Position numbers and translations under genes: made by a program. DNA of 64,000 nucleotides from Morella rubra (lineage: Eukaryota; Streptophyta; Magnoliopsida; Fagales; Myricaceae): contig CM025855.1 of assembly GCA_003952965.2 (NCBI GenBank), positions 2,455,252 to 2,519,251 of the forward strand, in the 5' to 3' direction. The notes below the pieces were generated by a model, which did no database searches, had not been told where the DNA came from, and saw only the letters and a program-made list of their open reading frames with translations. Positions 11,748 through 24,900 of this stretch are shown here, piece after piece; the stretch's first letter is position 1, and the number at the start of each line of letters is the position of its first letter.

Positions 11748-14700
11748 ATGGCTACGGAAAATCGAAATGTACTGCCAGTTCTATGCGAGACACGTCGTCA
11801 CGCTTCGAGACCGTACGCTTCCAATTACCCTCCTCAACAGGTCGCAAACATCCTATACCTTTACACTCTGCTGATTTGTCCAGATTTTCCTATACGTGGT
11901 TTCCGTTCTATCTTTTATCATGATCATTGCAGATGCTTTACTCTACTATTTATTCAACTTCTTTCGTTTTTCTTTTAAATATTGCACTGAATTCAGGCAA
12001 ATGAAGGTGAGAGAGGGACCTTCCTATCGTTGCTTTCAGTACGCGGTACGTTGAATTTTTGAATTCTGTTTAGTTTTCTTGAGTCAATGTTCTTTCTCTC
12101 TCTCTTTTTTTTTTTCAGCATAAGGCAAAATGCTAGTAAAAATGTTCCTTTTTGCTTCCCCCCCCCCCCCTTCCCCCCCCCCCCTTCTTTTCTTTCATGT
12201 TTGTAATGCACACTGTTTACGTAATTTACATGCTTAATTGAGTGACGGTATGGACTTCAGGGTTTATTACTGGACTTGGACATCTTCGTAATAAATTTTT
12301 GACGGGGTTTTATTGAAATTTTTTTGCTTAGTTTACCAACTATAATGAGCAATAAACTGAAAGGGATAATTTGTTCCCTCTAATCTCTAGTAATATTTGC
12401 AGGAACTTTTAGGTGGTTTAAGTGCGCTAAAATTGGTTGTTTTAGGGATCCGTTAATGAAGAGTCATTTAGCCGAGACATATTGCTTTTAAGTAAATGAG
12501 ACGTTGTTGGTATGTACATTATATTTATTCTTCATCAGCTCATGTTCTTCTTCATGTCTGTAATTGAATGATAAGTTAAATCAGATTGGATCAAAAAACA
12601 TTCATGAATGAGGTATTCAACTTCAGGGATGAATCGAAAAAGAAGTATTTATTGGTTTTACCTGCTATTTTTTATGAAGAAAATGAATCCTTTTATCAAA
12701 GGATCAGAAAAAAAAAGGGTCCGGATCTCCTACGGGAATGATTTGGAAGATCCAAAACCAAAAATTGTGGTATTTGCTAGATAGAAAGATCTTTGTCAAA
12801 TACCGGACTTGGCCTTTTTAAGGAATTCCTCATATCCAAGGCAGCTTACCAGAAGCACCAACCCCCCGTCCCTTCAACAGTCATCATTTTGGGGTTGGCA
12901 AGTTTCTGGTTTATTCCCACCACATTTAAGAGGTAGTGTTGAAGTTCTATGACTAACAATTTGCTACTTTTTCATGCTCCAATTGTGCTTTCTATGTCAC
13001 TGTTTATTATAGTGCATCAGAGTTAGCATTCCTTAGGTGAAGTTGATTGTATGAGTTGTGCCCTACCAAAAGAAATAGGTCTTGAGTGAAGAATCAGAAT
13101 TTTTCTAACACCCACAATCTTTTCAGTTGTGTTTTTTTTTTTTCCATGGTTTTCAATTTTCATGCTAAAATTGATTTAAGACTCGAATTTTACTGTTTTA
13201 TGATTCTTTTTCTTTAATTCCTTGAAGGTTTGAGTCAACTCAAAGACAAATGGAGTGAATACAAGCAACCGAGAACATTGAAAAAATTGATTTCCTTGTT
13301 CATCTCCCCGAGTGGCGAACGTGTTGCTGTGGCTGCTGGAAATCAGATAACAATTCTGCAGAAGGATGATGACTACCAGGAGCCCTGTGGAACTTTTACA
13401 AGTAAGATCCATTTTCCGATTTCATTGAATTATTATATTTGTGCTATTGATGTGGACTTTCACATTTCATTGTATCCTTAATGCTTTAAACAATGAGGTT
13501 TGTTAGAACTTTTGGTGGTTAGATCAATGTTTTTTTTAATTGATTACAGAAGCAAATCCTTGAAAATGGCAGTATATTTCTACCTATAATTAAGTATATC
13601 ATCACTGCCTTTTTCTGTTTTTATTGTTCCTCATTTATTTCCATGTATCAGGTGGAAGTCTTGCTACATTCACTGCAGGAGTTTGGTCCGAGTCTCATGA
13701 TATACTTGGAGTTGCCGATGATACAGGTACTCTATATTTTATCAAGGTTAATGGGGAGGAGATTACAAGAATTACGAGCAGCCATTTGAAAATTTCTGTA
13801 CCAATAGTTGGCCTGATCGCACAGAATGATTCTGATGATAAGCAGCGATCGTGCTTGTAAGTGTTCTTTTTCCGTCCACAGCCTCTCTTATGAAATTTTA
13901 CTAGAGAATTTTGCAAAGAGTGCTTTCTTGTTGACCTGGAGTTTCTGGTCTTATTGTTTGATCATTCTGGAAGCTAATACAACTTGGCATCTGTTTAATG
14001 TAATGGATATGATACCAGGTGCAACTTCATTATTGTTACATCAGATGGTTCCTTTCAGCTTATTGAGATTGGTCAGGAGCTAAGTGCCTCTATCTCCTCC
14101 AATCTTACGTTAGATAATGGCTTAAATCTAAAGAGGCAGTTATACAACAAAGTTTTCTGCTTTGACTACCATCCAGAGCTTTCTTTACTAGTGGTAGTTG
14201 GTGGTTCTATCAGCGTCTCACTAGACTCTAGTGGGAAGTCTGGTATGTTAATGTACTAATTTATCATTCAATTTTCTATGCTGAACATGTTTGTAAATAG
14301 GTTCTCATGCAATTCATATTAATTCTTTCATGCTGGACATGCAACTAGTACATTGGGAAGCTTTTGAGCACGCATGCACACAAAAAAAAAAAGAGAGGGA
14401 AAAAAGCAACTCCACCTAGTAGTTCCACTGGGTAAAATATCTAGACGAGCGGATGACTGTTGATCATTACTTTTCTTTGATCTTCTAAATGGTGGAGAAA
14501 GCCTGAAATCCTTTTTGTCAGTTGAGAGATTCATCAGACTATTGGATTTAACTTTTCATCTTTTCACACATACTCAACTTCTCTATGTGGGCTCATATGA
14601 AAATACCTAAAGATTTGAATAGAGACATTGTTTCGAAATACATCACTTGCTAAAATTCAGAGAAAGTGCCTTCTACTTTCTAGAAACATGGCAATGTTTG

Positions 14701-17700
14701 TTTATAAAAAATTATAAGATTTTTAGGATTTTTGATAGAATTGTGAATATTTATGTAAATTGAAGTTTAACAGGTTTTTGTATAAAAATTGGTGAAAAGT
14801 TTTAAAGATATTTAATTTTTATTTGAGTTTGTAAAAAGGTGTAGAGAGAGATGATTTGATATAATTTTTTAATAACTCGTTGCAACTTGCCACCTTATTC
14901 TGTGTGTCTTGTTTCATTTTGGTTCATAACCCAGTTTTGATGTTATCTAGCACGTTTTCCGTTACATGTGACACCCATCCCACGCGAATAGTCGATATTG
15001 CCCCCAACCACCATAGAAGCTTTTGACTTCTTACAGGCTGCTTCGTGCTTTTCACTCGGCCTCACCTCTCCTCCCCGTCTTCAGGGCATCTGATTCCTAA
15101 ACATCTCAAATTCATTGTTTCGAACTTGTTCAAGGATTCTCTCGCTGTATTCTTCTTTTTTGGTTTCTGAACTGAGAATTTCTGAACTAACATTTTCAGT
15201 TCAAAAACTATGCCGAATTCTTGGTCGCTTTCTCTTTTGACTAGTAGTTGGATTAGTTCCTTTCTCTTGTATACAGAGAAAGAGTGACTGGGTTAGGCGG
15301 CTTCGGTGTCTAGGATGTTAGAGAGTGGCCGAGACTCTGACAGCGAGCTGAGTTTGGCGGCAGTTAATTCCGGTTATAGCTCGATGAGCAGCAGCATCTG
15401 CAGCAGCTTCAATCATCATTCCTTCGAGCTCACCGTCCCCTCTTCTTATTCCTCTCCCAAGAACCTGAACATGAAGCCCCACCAATTGCGACTTTTCCGG
15501 AGATGACGAGCTGCGCTTCTATGCAATGAAGGTGGTGGACAAGGAGGCATTGGCAAAGAAGAAGAAGGTTTAGAGGGCTGAGATGGAGAGGAAGATTCTG
15601 AAGACGCTGGACCATCCCTTCTTACCGACGCTCTACGCTGAGTTTGAGGCCTCCCATTTCTCTTGCATTGTGATGGAGTTTGTCGAACAAGGCATACAAA
15701 GCCAATATTATATAGGGGCGGTAGTGAAGAATTTCGAGGGACAGAATGAAGGAGAAGAAGCTTAGCGTAGAGGACAGAGAAAATTGTGTAAACGTTTTTC
15801 TGATATTCATTCAGTGTCGAGCAATTGCCTTTTGTACAGAGTATGTGCAAATGAAGACAAAAAAGAGAGAGGGCAGCTAATCTTTGTACAGTTGTGTTGC
15901 AACGTGTGCGTTAACTAACTAAGTATAGAAAAAAAAAACAATATACAATACAATAAAGCATAATGCAGTAACTGCATAAATATTCTTGCGCTCAACAGGT
16001 AGTGTATGTTCTGAAGTTTGTAATAGGTGGGTAATCTCGAAAGTGCAGGTCCCACTTGTATATCGTATTTGGCCGAAGAAGCATTGGAAAGGTTCGAGTT
16101 CTTGCTCCGGCAGTGACTTGTATTCCTTGAGGCACAAACAGCCCCACAAGCGCTTCTCTCTCACCTCCACGAGGTACTCTTATGGCGGATATATATTGTT
16201 CCTTTCCCATTCAGCGTTTAGGGTAACGAGGGAAAAGAAAATGAGCTCCAACGGCACTGTTCTTAGGGGCAATATGGACTATTAGCATGGAATTGGGGTG
16301 ACGTGATGGTCATGTGTAACGAAAAACATGCTAGATAACGTCAAAACTGAGTTCCAAACCGAATTGAAACGGGACACATAAATTAAGGTGGCGTGTTGCA
16401 ACGAGTTGTAGTTTAGGGGGGTTTTTGAGATTAGGGTGTTAGTTCGTGGGGGTAAAACGTAATGAACCCAAAAAGTATTGGAGTTTGGTGAAAAAGGTAT
16501 TGAAGTTTGTGTGAAAAGTTGTTAGAGTTTGTGTTATAGGTATTGGTGTTTGTGTAGGATTTTTTTGATGTTTTGGATGTTCGTTTTATCAGTTTATTGT
16601 ATTCATTGTAGCCAAAAATACTTTTGCAAAACGAACATGCCATAAATTACATGCATAGATTCATTCTTTGAGTATTTAATGTATTGTTTCGTAACTGTTT
16701 TCCAGGGTTTTGTAGCATTTCTCTTTGGCGTAGAAGTGAAATACTGGATATGGAGCAACTATTCTCAACTCAGTTTGAGGGCTCATATTCTAAACCCAAA
16801 AGTCACATGGGCCAGCTAGCACGTCCAAAGGTGTTGATCTCACCGCAAGTCAACTTTGTTGCTACCCTAGATGTTAGAGGATGCTTTCACATTTTCAAGC
16901 TGGATAAAGAATGCTTTTCACTTTCAAGCTTTGATTGCAGAGGGATGTTTGACTCAGAAGTGACCCGCGATTTTGTAAGTGATATTGTTGATTTCACTTG
17001 GTGGTCTGACCATATCATTGCTTTGGCAAGAAGGAATGGCATTGTCACCATGCTTGATATTGTAGGTGGTTCAAAAGTTCAGCAGGATGATACTGTATAT
17101 TCCATGCCTGTGTTAGAAAGAGTACTGCAGTTTCCAGGGCAAATTTTTCTACTGGAGAGCACAGTATTTGAAGGGAGATACAATGCATCCAGTTTTGCGG
17201 AAACAGATGCATTGCATCATGTGGAGTTGATTACTGAAGAGAGATTTAATCAATGTGATATTTCTAGGCTGCAATGGCATTTGATATCATTCACTGAGAG
17301 ATCTGTTCTTGAAATGTACAATATTTTAATTAGTGAGAAAAAGTATCAATCTGCCTTGGACTTTGCAGATTTTCATGGGCTGAGTAAAGATGAAATCATA
17401 AAGTCACAGTGGTTGCATTCCAGCCAAGGTGTACATGATATAAATGTGTTTTTGTCTAAGATAAAGGATCAGGTTTTTGTGATTTCTGAATGCGTAGATA
17501 AAGTTGGGCCGACAGAAGATGCTGCAAGGGCTTTGCTTGCACATGGGTTGTGGGTAACAAATGAATATAGGTTTTCAGAACCAGAAGATCATGAGTGCAA
17601 CCAAATTTGGGATTTCCGCATGTCTAGACTTCAGTTACTGCAATTCAATGACAGGCTGGAGACATATCTTGGGATAAACATGGGCAGGTATTATGCTTTG

Positions 17701-20700
17701 CCGAATCTACATATATTTTTCATTTGCAGAAATATGCAATTTTTGAATTAAAACCATAGTACTATCAGGAGGGGGGGAAGCTGAGAACAATTATCTATCC
17801 GCACAGTGTTTATCAATTTTTTGTTTTATTTATTCCTTAGCTTTATCATAGTATATGCAAGACAACGTAGTTGCACTGTGGTATTTTACAAATATTTGTC
17901 ATCATGGAATGTGCAACCTATATTTGAATATGATGTCTTTCCGCTTCATACCTGAGCTATTATGTGTGTGCACATGCATGTGTTCAGAGGACTTGCCTAC
18001 ATATATGGAAGATTAGGATATGTTTATTATACAAATATATTTGCTTATCCATTCTCTTGAGCTAAGCGTTTTTGTATGACTCATTGAATATCCTCATCCA
18101 TTGGTAAGTTCTTTACCCAGAGGGATTTAATTGCTGTTAAACCTTTTACCACAATCTAGAGTGGTACAGCAGGATATGGCCTATCTTAAAGTGGAAGATG
18201 GATAGAAGATGACGTTGTTGCCTAGAGGCTAGGATTCCAAAATCAATTAGCCAGAAGTGGTAGCTAGTCATTTCCTTGAATAGGAGTCAATAATTATTAT
18301 TATTATTATTTTTTTTTGTAATTTTGTCATCATCTTAATGTTTGGGGTAATTTCATAGTTCGCCCCTTAACTATGAGCAAAAATCAATATCGCCTCCCTA
18401 ACTATCAAACAGATTTTTACGCCCTCTAAGTTTCCAAAATATTCAAAGTATGTCTTCCGTCCAAATCAACCGTTAAGTCAAATGTGAAAAATGACCGAAA
18501 TGTCCTCGAAGACAAAATTTTAAAAAATAAGTTAAAATTTCAGAAATAAATTAAAAATAAATAGATTACTGAAATAGAGTTTCAATAGATTTATTTAAAA
18601 AATATTGACTTTTTAAAAATATTATTTTTTATGTTTTAATAAATTTTTAAATATTTTTGTCTTAAGAGGGCATTTCGGTCATTTTTCATGTTTTTCCGTC
18701 TGACTTAACGGCTGATTTGGACGGAGAGTGTACTTTGATAATTTTGGAAACTTATAGGGCGTAAAAATCCGTTTTGATAGTTAGGGGAGAGACATTGATT
18801 TTTGTGATAGTTAAGGGGCGAACTATGACATTACCCCTTAATGTTTCAAATGGGTCCATTCGACAATGTCAAATTTAATGTAGTAGAAATTTAAACAGAC
18901 TCTAATTTCAATTAGTAATTTGTCATTGTGATCTTTAGGAAAAGCCCCTAAAAAATTGTGAATTTTATTCAGTTAGCCATCTCATTAGTTCTATTAGATC
19001 TTGGCAGCTAAGTACTACAAATTGGTAATTCAAAGTAGACCTTTCGAGTACTGAAATCTTACTAAACGAAGAAGAACCATAATTCTGATAATTCCAATTC
19101 ATGCTTACTTTAGTTTGTCATTACCGCTTCTACTCTATGCAGAAGTGTTGGAATAACTTTGTCTCTTATAATTGCCAGCTTAGAATACTCTTTCTTTTCG
19201 CTGTTGTTACAAATACCGATCACCAGATTATTGATACTCATCACTTATTGTGAGGTTCAGTCTTTTTGCTCTGCTATTGTGGAGAATTTCATTAATTTCT
19301 TTTGTATCATTGAAGACTTTATTTATTATCCTTAAAAAATAAAGTTTGATTTGCATTAATATTTACTGTTGTAGCATGATTATCAGGGATAAAAAAATTT
19401 GTGCTTCGATTTTCTGCTATTTCCTCTGATTGTTTCTGCCCACGCACAGTTTTGATGACATAGTATTGTGCAGGTTTTCTATGCAGGAGTACAGAGAATT
19501 TCGTGTGATGCCTATTAATGAAGCTGCTGTTACACTTGCTGAAAGTGGAAAAATTGGGGCCCTAAACCTCCTATTTAAGCGTCATCCTTACTCGCTAACT
19601 CCTTTCATGTTGGAGATTTTGGCTGCTATTCCTGAAACCGTTCCAATACAAACATATGGGCAGCTTCTTCCTGGGAGTTCTCCTCCTACCAATGTTGCTG
19701 TGAGGGAAGAAGATTGGGTTGAATGTGAGAAGATGGTAAACTTTGTAAACAGTTTGCCCAAAAATCATGAGCTTGGCATCCAGATCAGAACGGAACCCAT
19801 GGTCAAGCGTTGCCTGGGATTTTCTTGGCCCTCAACAACTGAACTTTTGCGATGGTACAAGCACAGAGCGAGAGATATTGACAGTTTTACTGGGCAGATA
19901 GAAAATTGCCTCTGCTTGCTTGACTTTGCTTATCGCAAAGGTGTCTGTGAGTTGCAGCAACTCAGAGATGATGTCTCATACTTGCACCAACTTATATATT
20001 CTGATGACAGTGTTGGCGAAATGAGTATCAATATGAGGCTTGTTGAGTGGGAACAATTATCGGACTATGATAAATTCAGGATGATGCTTAAGGGAGTCAA
20101 AGAGGAAAATGTGGTTAAACAATTACGCGATACAGCAATTCCATGCATGCATAATAGGTTGAAGAGTACAGCCTCAGTTTCTACAGTTCAGGTGCCTAAT
20201 AACCATATTTCTGCAGATTACAACAATGATGAGTCATTTCTTGTTAGATGGATGAAGGAAATTGCTTTGGAGAATAAATTGGACATATGCTTGATGGTCA
20301 TTGAGGAAGGATGTAGAGACATGACAGTTGAGGAAGGAGACTTCCAGAGTAGCAGTTTTTTCAAGAATGAGGTTGAAGCTGTGGATTGTGCCCTGCAGTG
20401 CATATATAGGTGCACAGTAACAGATAGGTGGAGTACCCTGGCAGCCATATTGTCAAAACTGCCCCAACTACAAGGTGATTTGTGCTTTATGTTTCTTAAA
20501 ATTCTCATCATGGTAAATGACGTCTTAATATCTCTCAGATTTCCTGATTGGCATGGTTAATCATCATGCTCCATGGGGCCTATGCCTATATGACTTGGAA
20601 TGAGTTTTGGATATCTGTTTTGGCAATCTCTATTTCATATCTAAGATGATATTCCACTTCCGATACAATTCAAATGACGAATCTGCACTTTATTTTAATC

Positions 20701-21924
20701 AGTTGGAAGACTCACTTTAGTTCGTAAACCCTTCTACTCAAAAATCTCTGTTCCATGATTTCTGGTGAAACATATAGATTTGGAGCAACTCTACATAGTT
20801 TGATGAAGAGGGGCTCACTATATGAGAGAGCAGGTCTGAGCTGGAGAGAGTTAATAGATTAAGAAGGGGATTTAGGGTTCGTAATGTGAATAGGGTTTGG
20901 AAAAACTTGAATATATGGCCTATAAGAAGCTGAAAAATCAGAGTGCTTGTTGAACGTGACAATTTAAGATGGTTCTTTTAAGGCTGATGGCTAAAGTTAT
21001 TGGTAACATTGGGGTTTTAGAGTAGTTTGAGCTTGGTCCAAGGTTTTGTGAGCAATAACAGTGTGGAAAGAAGAAGAATAAGGAGGGAGACATACTAGGC
21101 AAACATGTTTCAGTACTAAGAATATCCAATATTCAACAATGAGAATCTAGTTTCTTGAGAATATCCAATACTCTTTGACTCTTCCTTAACCTATCAGGAT
21201 TAGGTTCCCTTATTCGACAAATATAGTTTTAAAATTCAGTACGATCCTGACATTAATGTCTTAATTAAAATAATTGGGGGGAAATTAAGGTAATTTGGTG
21301 GTAGACCCCAAATGGGATTTTGGCTTTCTTAATGGAGTATATATAGGTAATTGAAATTTAAGATATATTTGTCTCTGCCTGTGAGATTGTTATGGACATC
21401 CTACTGTTGGCTGCACAGAGACTGGAACACGTGTTGAGGGCCTCAAGAGAAGACTCAAAGTGGCAGAAGGGCATATTGAAGCAGGGAGGCTTCTGGCATT
21501 TTACCAGGTTTATATTCTTTATTTCATGGAGAATGGCTTCTTGCGTCTGTTTCCTATTTGGAAATTAACTTCTCCTAGTAAGAAAGAAAACAGAGATCAA
21601 GAAAAGAAAATGAACCAAAAATAGGTTTAGGGTATGCTTCGATGGTGAAAGAATTCAGTTTTTTGGTTTTTATTGTAGAGGTTTTTGAGATGGATTTTTC
21701 TTAGGGTTTTCACAAAAGTGGACACGTAAGATAAAAATTGGATAGAGTTTTTTGTGTGGATTTTATCTTTGGTTTTGTGAAAATGAGTAGGTAGGCTGAT
21801 AAACTTGTTTGGATAGAGTTGCCGAGATTGGTTTTTCTATTTTGTGAAAGTGAGTAATAGCATAAGAAGTTTTTTTAAGCTGTTTGGCCAAGGGCTTGTC
21901 TGCCTGGGTGTCACGCATCATTGC

Positions 21925-21962
<38 letters not shown>

Positions 21963-24900
21963 CATTTGTTGGGTCTCTTTTTTACTATTGGGTTTTGTGA
22001 GGGACGCTACGGAAAGTGAGAAAAAACTGGTTTGGGAAATTTATTTCTAGTAAAAGTTGTTTGGATGGGATAAGAGTTTTAGATGTGCAAAATGTTTTAA
22101 AAGCCGTATGCAAACAAGGCATTTAAGTTTCTGGAGACCATGCCTTCCTTTTGTGAAGTTTTAGAAATGGATTTTCAATGGTACTGCATTTTGTAGACGT
22201 GGTTCGATTGTTCCCTATTTTCTTTATTGTCGATTACCCAGCTTTTTTGCTCTGCTGGCGGCGAGCGAACATTGCTTTTTTTCACTGTTTACAGATGATT
22301 GAATTTCTATGGTAGTTTACTAGGGAATATGTGGAAGCATGGTTTATAAAAATTTTGGCCCTACTGAGCATAAGCTCAGGATATGGAACTCTTGATTTTG
22401 TGCCATAGAGTAGATGAAACTAACAATTCTGGCAGTGGGTTGCTTAATTCTATGTTTCATACTTATTGATTAATTGTGTTAAGTAGACTTAGATTCTGGT
22501 GATCCATGTTTGTATTCAGGTCCCAAAGCCAATGAACTTTTTCCTAGAATCATTTTCGGATGGAAAAGGTGTAAAACAGATTCTTCGCCTGGTACTTTCG
22601 AAATTCGTTCGTCGACAGCCTGGCCATGCTGATAATGACTGGGCAAACATGTGGCGTGACCTACAATGTCTCAGAGAGAAGGCATTTCCTTTTGTGGACC
22701 TGGAGTACATGTTGATGGAATTCTGCAGAGGACTGCTGAAAGCTGGGAAATTTTCTCTTGTGAGGAACTATTTAAGAGGTACAAGTTCAGTTTCTTTGGC
22801 ATCAGAGAAAGCAGAAACTCTTGTGATTCAAGCTGCAAGGGAATATTTTTTCTCAGCTTCAAGTCTCGCTTGTCCTGAAGTAAGTATTTGGAATGGTTAT
22901 GTTTTTTGATCGATGAAGAGATCTCCGAGTGTAGTAGCTCATTCAAGATTCTGATTAACCTATTAACAGATAGGTACATGATATTTCCATCCTTATTGCC
23001 CTTGTATGAAACGAAATGCCTTGATAAGTTGACTCAAATGTAATGTTTACGATTGGAAATAATGTCAAACAAGAGGTGAAATCTTCGCTTTTATGATAAT
23101 TTAGACATTCAATGGCTTAGTTGTTAGATGTCTGACACAAGCCGCAGAAGTAACAGACAGGCAGCATAACTGTTATATATTAAGTAGGAAGTGGAGAAAT
23201 AGTGACTCAAACTAATCTAGTAAAGTTCTTTACACTGTCTTATCCTAGCTTATGGTTGGATGTACGAATAATTTGGTATTACTTTTTTCCTCACCATTGT
23301 TTGATTGGCAAGACATGAACCTAAGAACAATCTGAACTACATCCAATCCCTTTAAAACCCAAGGCAAGGGTGGGGAATCTCCTCGCTAAGCATTTTCTAT
23401 CAACTATTCTGGTCCAGGGTGGTTGACAAATATTCTGCAATAGACTTCAGTTTCCACGTGGTGTGTGTTAACTGAGAATGCCTGTGGATTCTGGGGCCGT
23501 CACTTTTTCCAGTCTTCTAGCTTAGATTTGTTGTATGGCTATATTTGTAATTCTTTCTTATGTGAAATAGTTAGATCATACAGCTATTGTGTATCATTCT
23601 GCTTGCCGCTAGCACGCACTCAAAGCAAAACCTAGTTGCTGGTTTTGAGAACTTATGTTAGCTGCTAGTTATCTAATTTTCTATTCATCTTAATGTAAAT
23701 ACTTCACAATATTTATTTTCATCAGGCAAACCAGAGTTTGTGATATTCTATGTAAATCCATTGATTCAATCATTGAAACTTGTCTCAGATATGGAAGGCT
23801 AGAGAATGTCTGAAATTATGTCCAAATAGCGCAAATGTGAAAGCAGAGGCTGATATTATTGATGCACTTACAGTAAAACTTCCAAATCTTGGAGTGACTC
23901 TTCTACCCATGGAATTCAGGCAAATAAAGGACCCAATGGAGATTATCAAAATGGCAATCACAAGTCAGACTGGTGCATATTTACATGTTGACGAACTAAT
24001 TGAGGTTGCCAAACTTCTTGGATTGAACTCTCCAGAAGACATATCGGCCCTTGAGGAAGCTATTGCAAGAGAAGCTGCGGTTGCAGGTGATCTGCAATTA
24101 GCATTTGATCTTTGCCTTGTTTTGGCTAAAAAAGGACATGGTCTCATTTGGGACTTATGTGCTGCTATAGCAAGGGGTCCTGCCCTTGAAAACATGGATA
24201 TAAGTTCTCGAAAGCATCTTCTAGGTTTTGCTTTGAGTCACTGTGACGATGAATCCATAGGTGAATTGCTACATGCATGGAAAGATCTAGATATGCAAGG
24301 CCAGTGTGAGACATTGATGATGTTGACAGGGACAAATTCTCCCAAGTTTTCAGTTCAAGGTTCCTCCACTATCTCACGATCGGTCCATAGTATTCAGGAT
24401 ATTGTCCACTTGACAGATCACTTCGAACTCGCTCAAGGAGTCAGTGGTGATGATCGAGATGTTCATTTTGATAACATAAAAAATGTACTTTCTGCTTTTG
24501 CGAAAAACCTGCCCATTGAGAATGGGAACAATTTGGAATGTGTTCTGAGAGAAAATGGAAAATTGTTGTCTTTTGCTGCTTTACAACTTCCGTGGTTGCA
24601 TGAATTGAGTAGGAAAGAAGAACATGGTAAGAAATCGATTCCTGACTTAATTCCTGGAAAGCTGTATGTTAGTGTAAGAACGCAGGCTGTGGTGACTATT
24701 CTGTCCTGGTTGGCGAGGAATGGTTTTGCTCCTCGAGACGATCTGGTTGCCTCTCTGGTAAAATCAATTATTGAACCTCCTGTTACTGAAGAGGAAGACA
24801 TAATGGGATGCTCCTTTCTCTTAAATCTTGCTGATGCAGTTACTGGGGTAGAAGTTATAGAAGAGCAACTGAAAACAAGGGAGGATTATGAAGAAATTTA

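Noticed and set aside
12157-12184. C-rich run as a possible G-quadruplex regulator of MIP2
   Set aside because: It is an interrupted homopolymer in intron 2, differs in length from the pseudogene copy, and is prone to sequencing error; no functional claim is justified.
15446-15850. 134-residue minus-strand open frame
   Set aside because: It is the antisense of the captured kinase fragment; low-complexity Ser/Pro composition results from the opposite strand.
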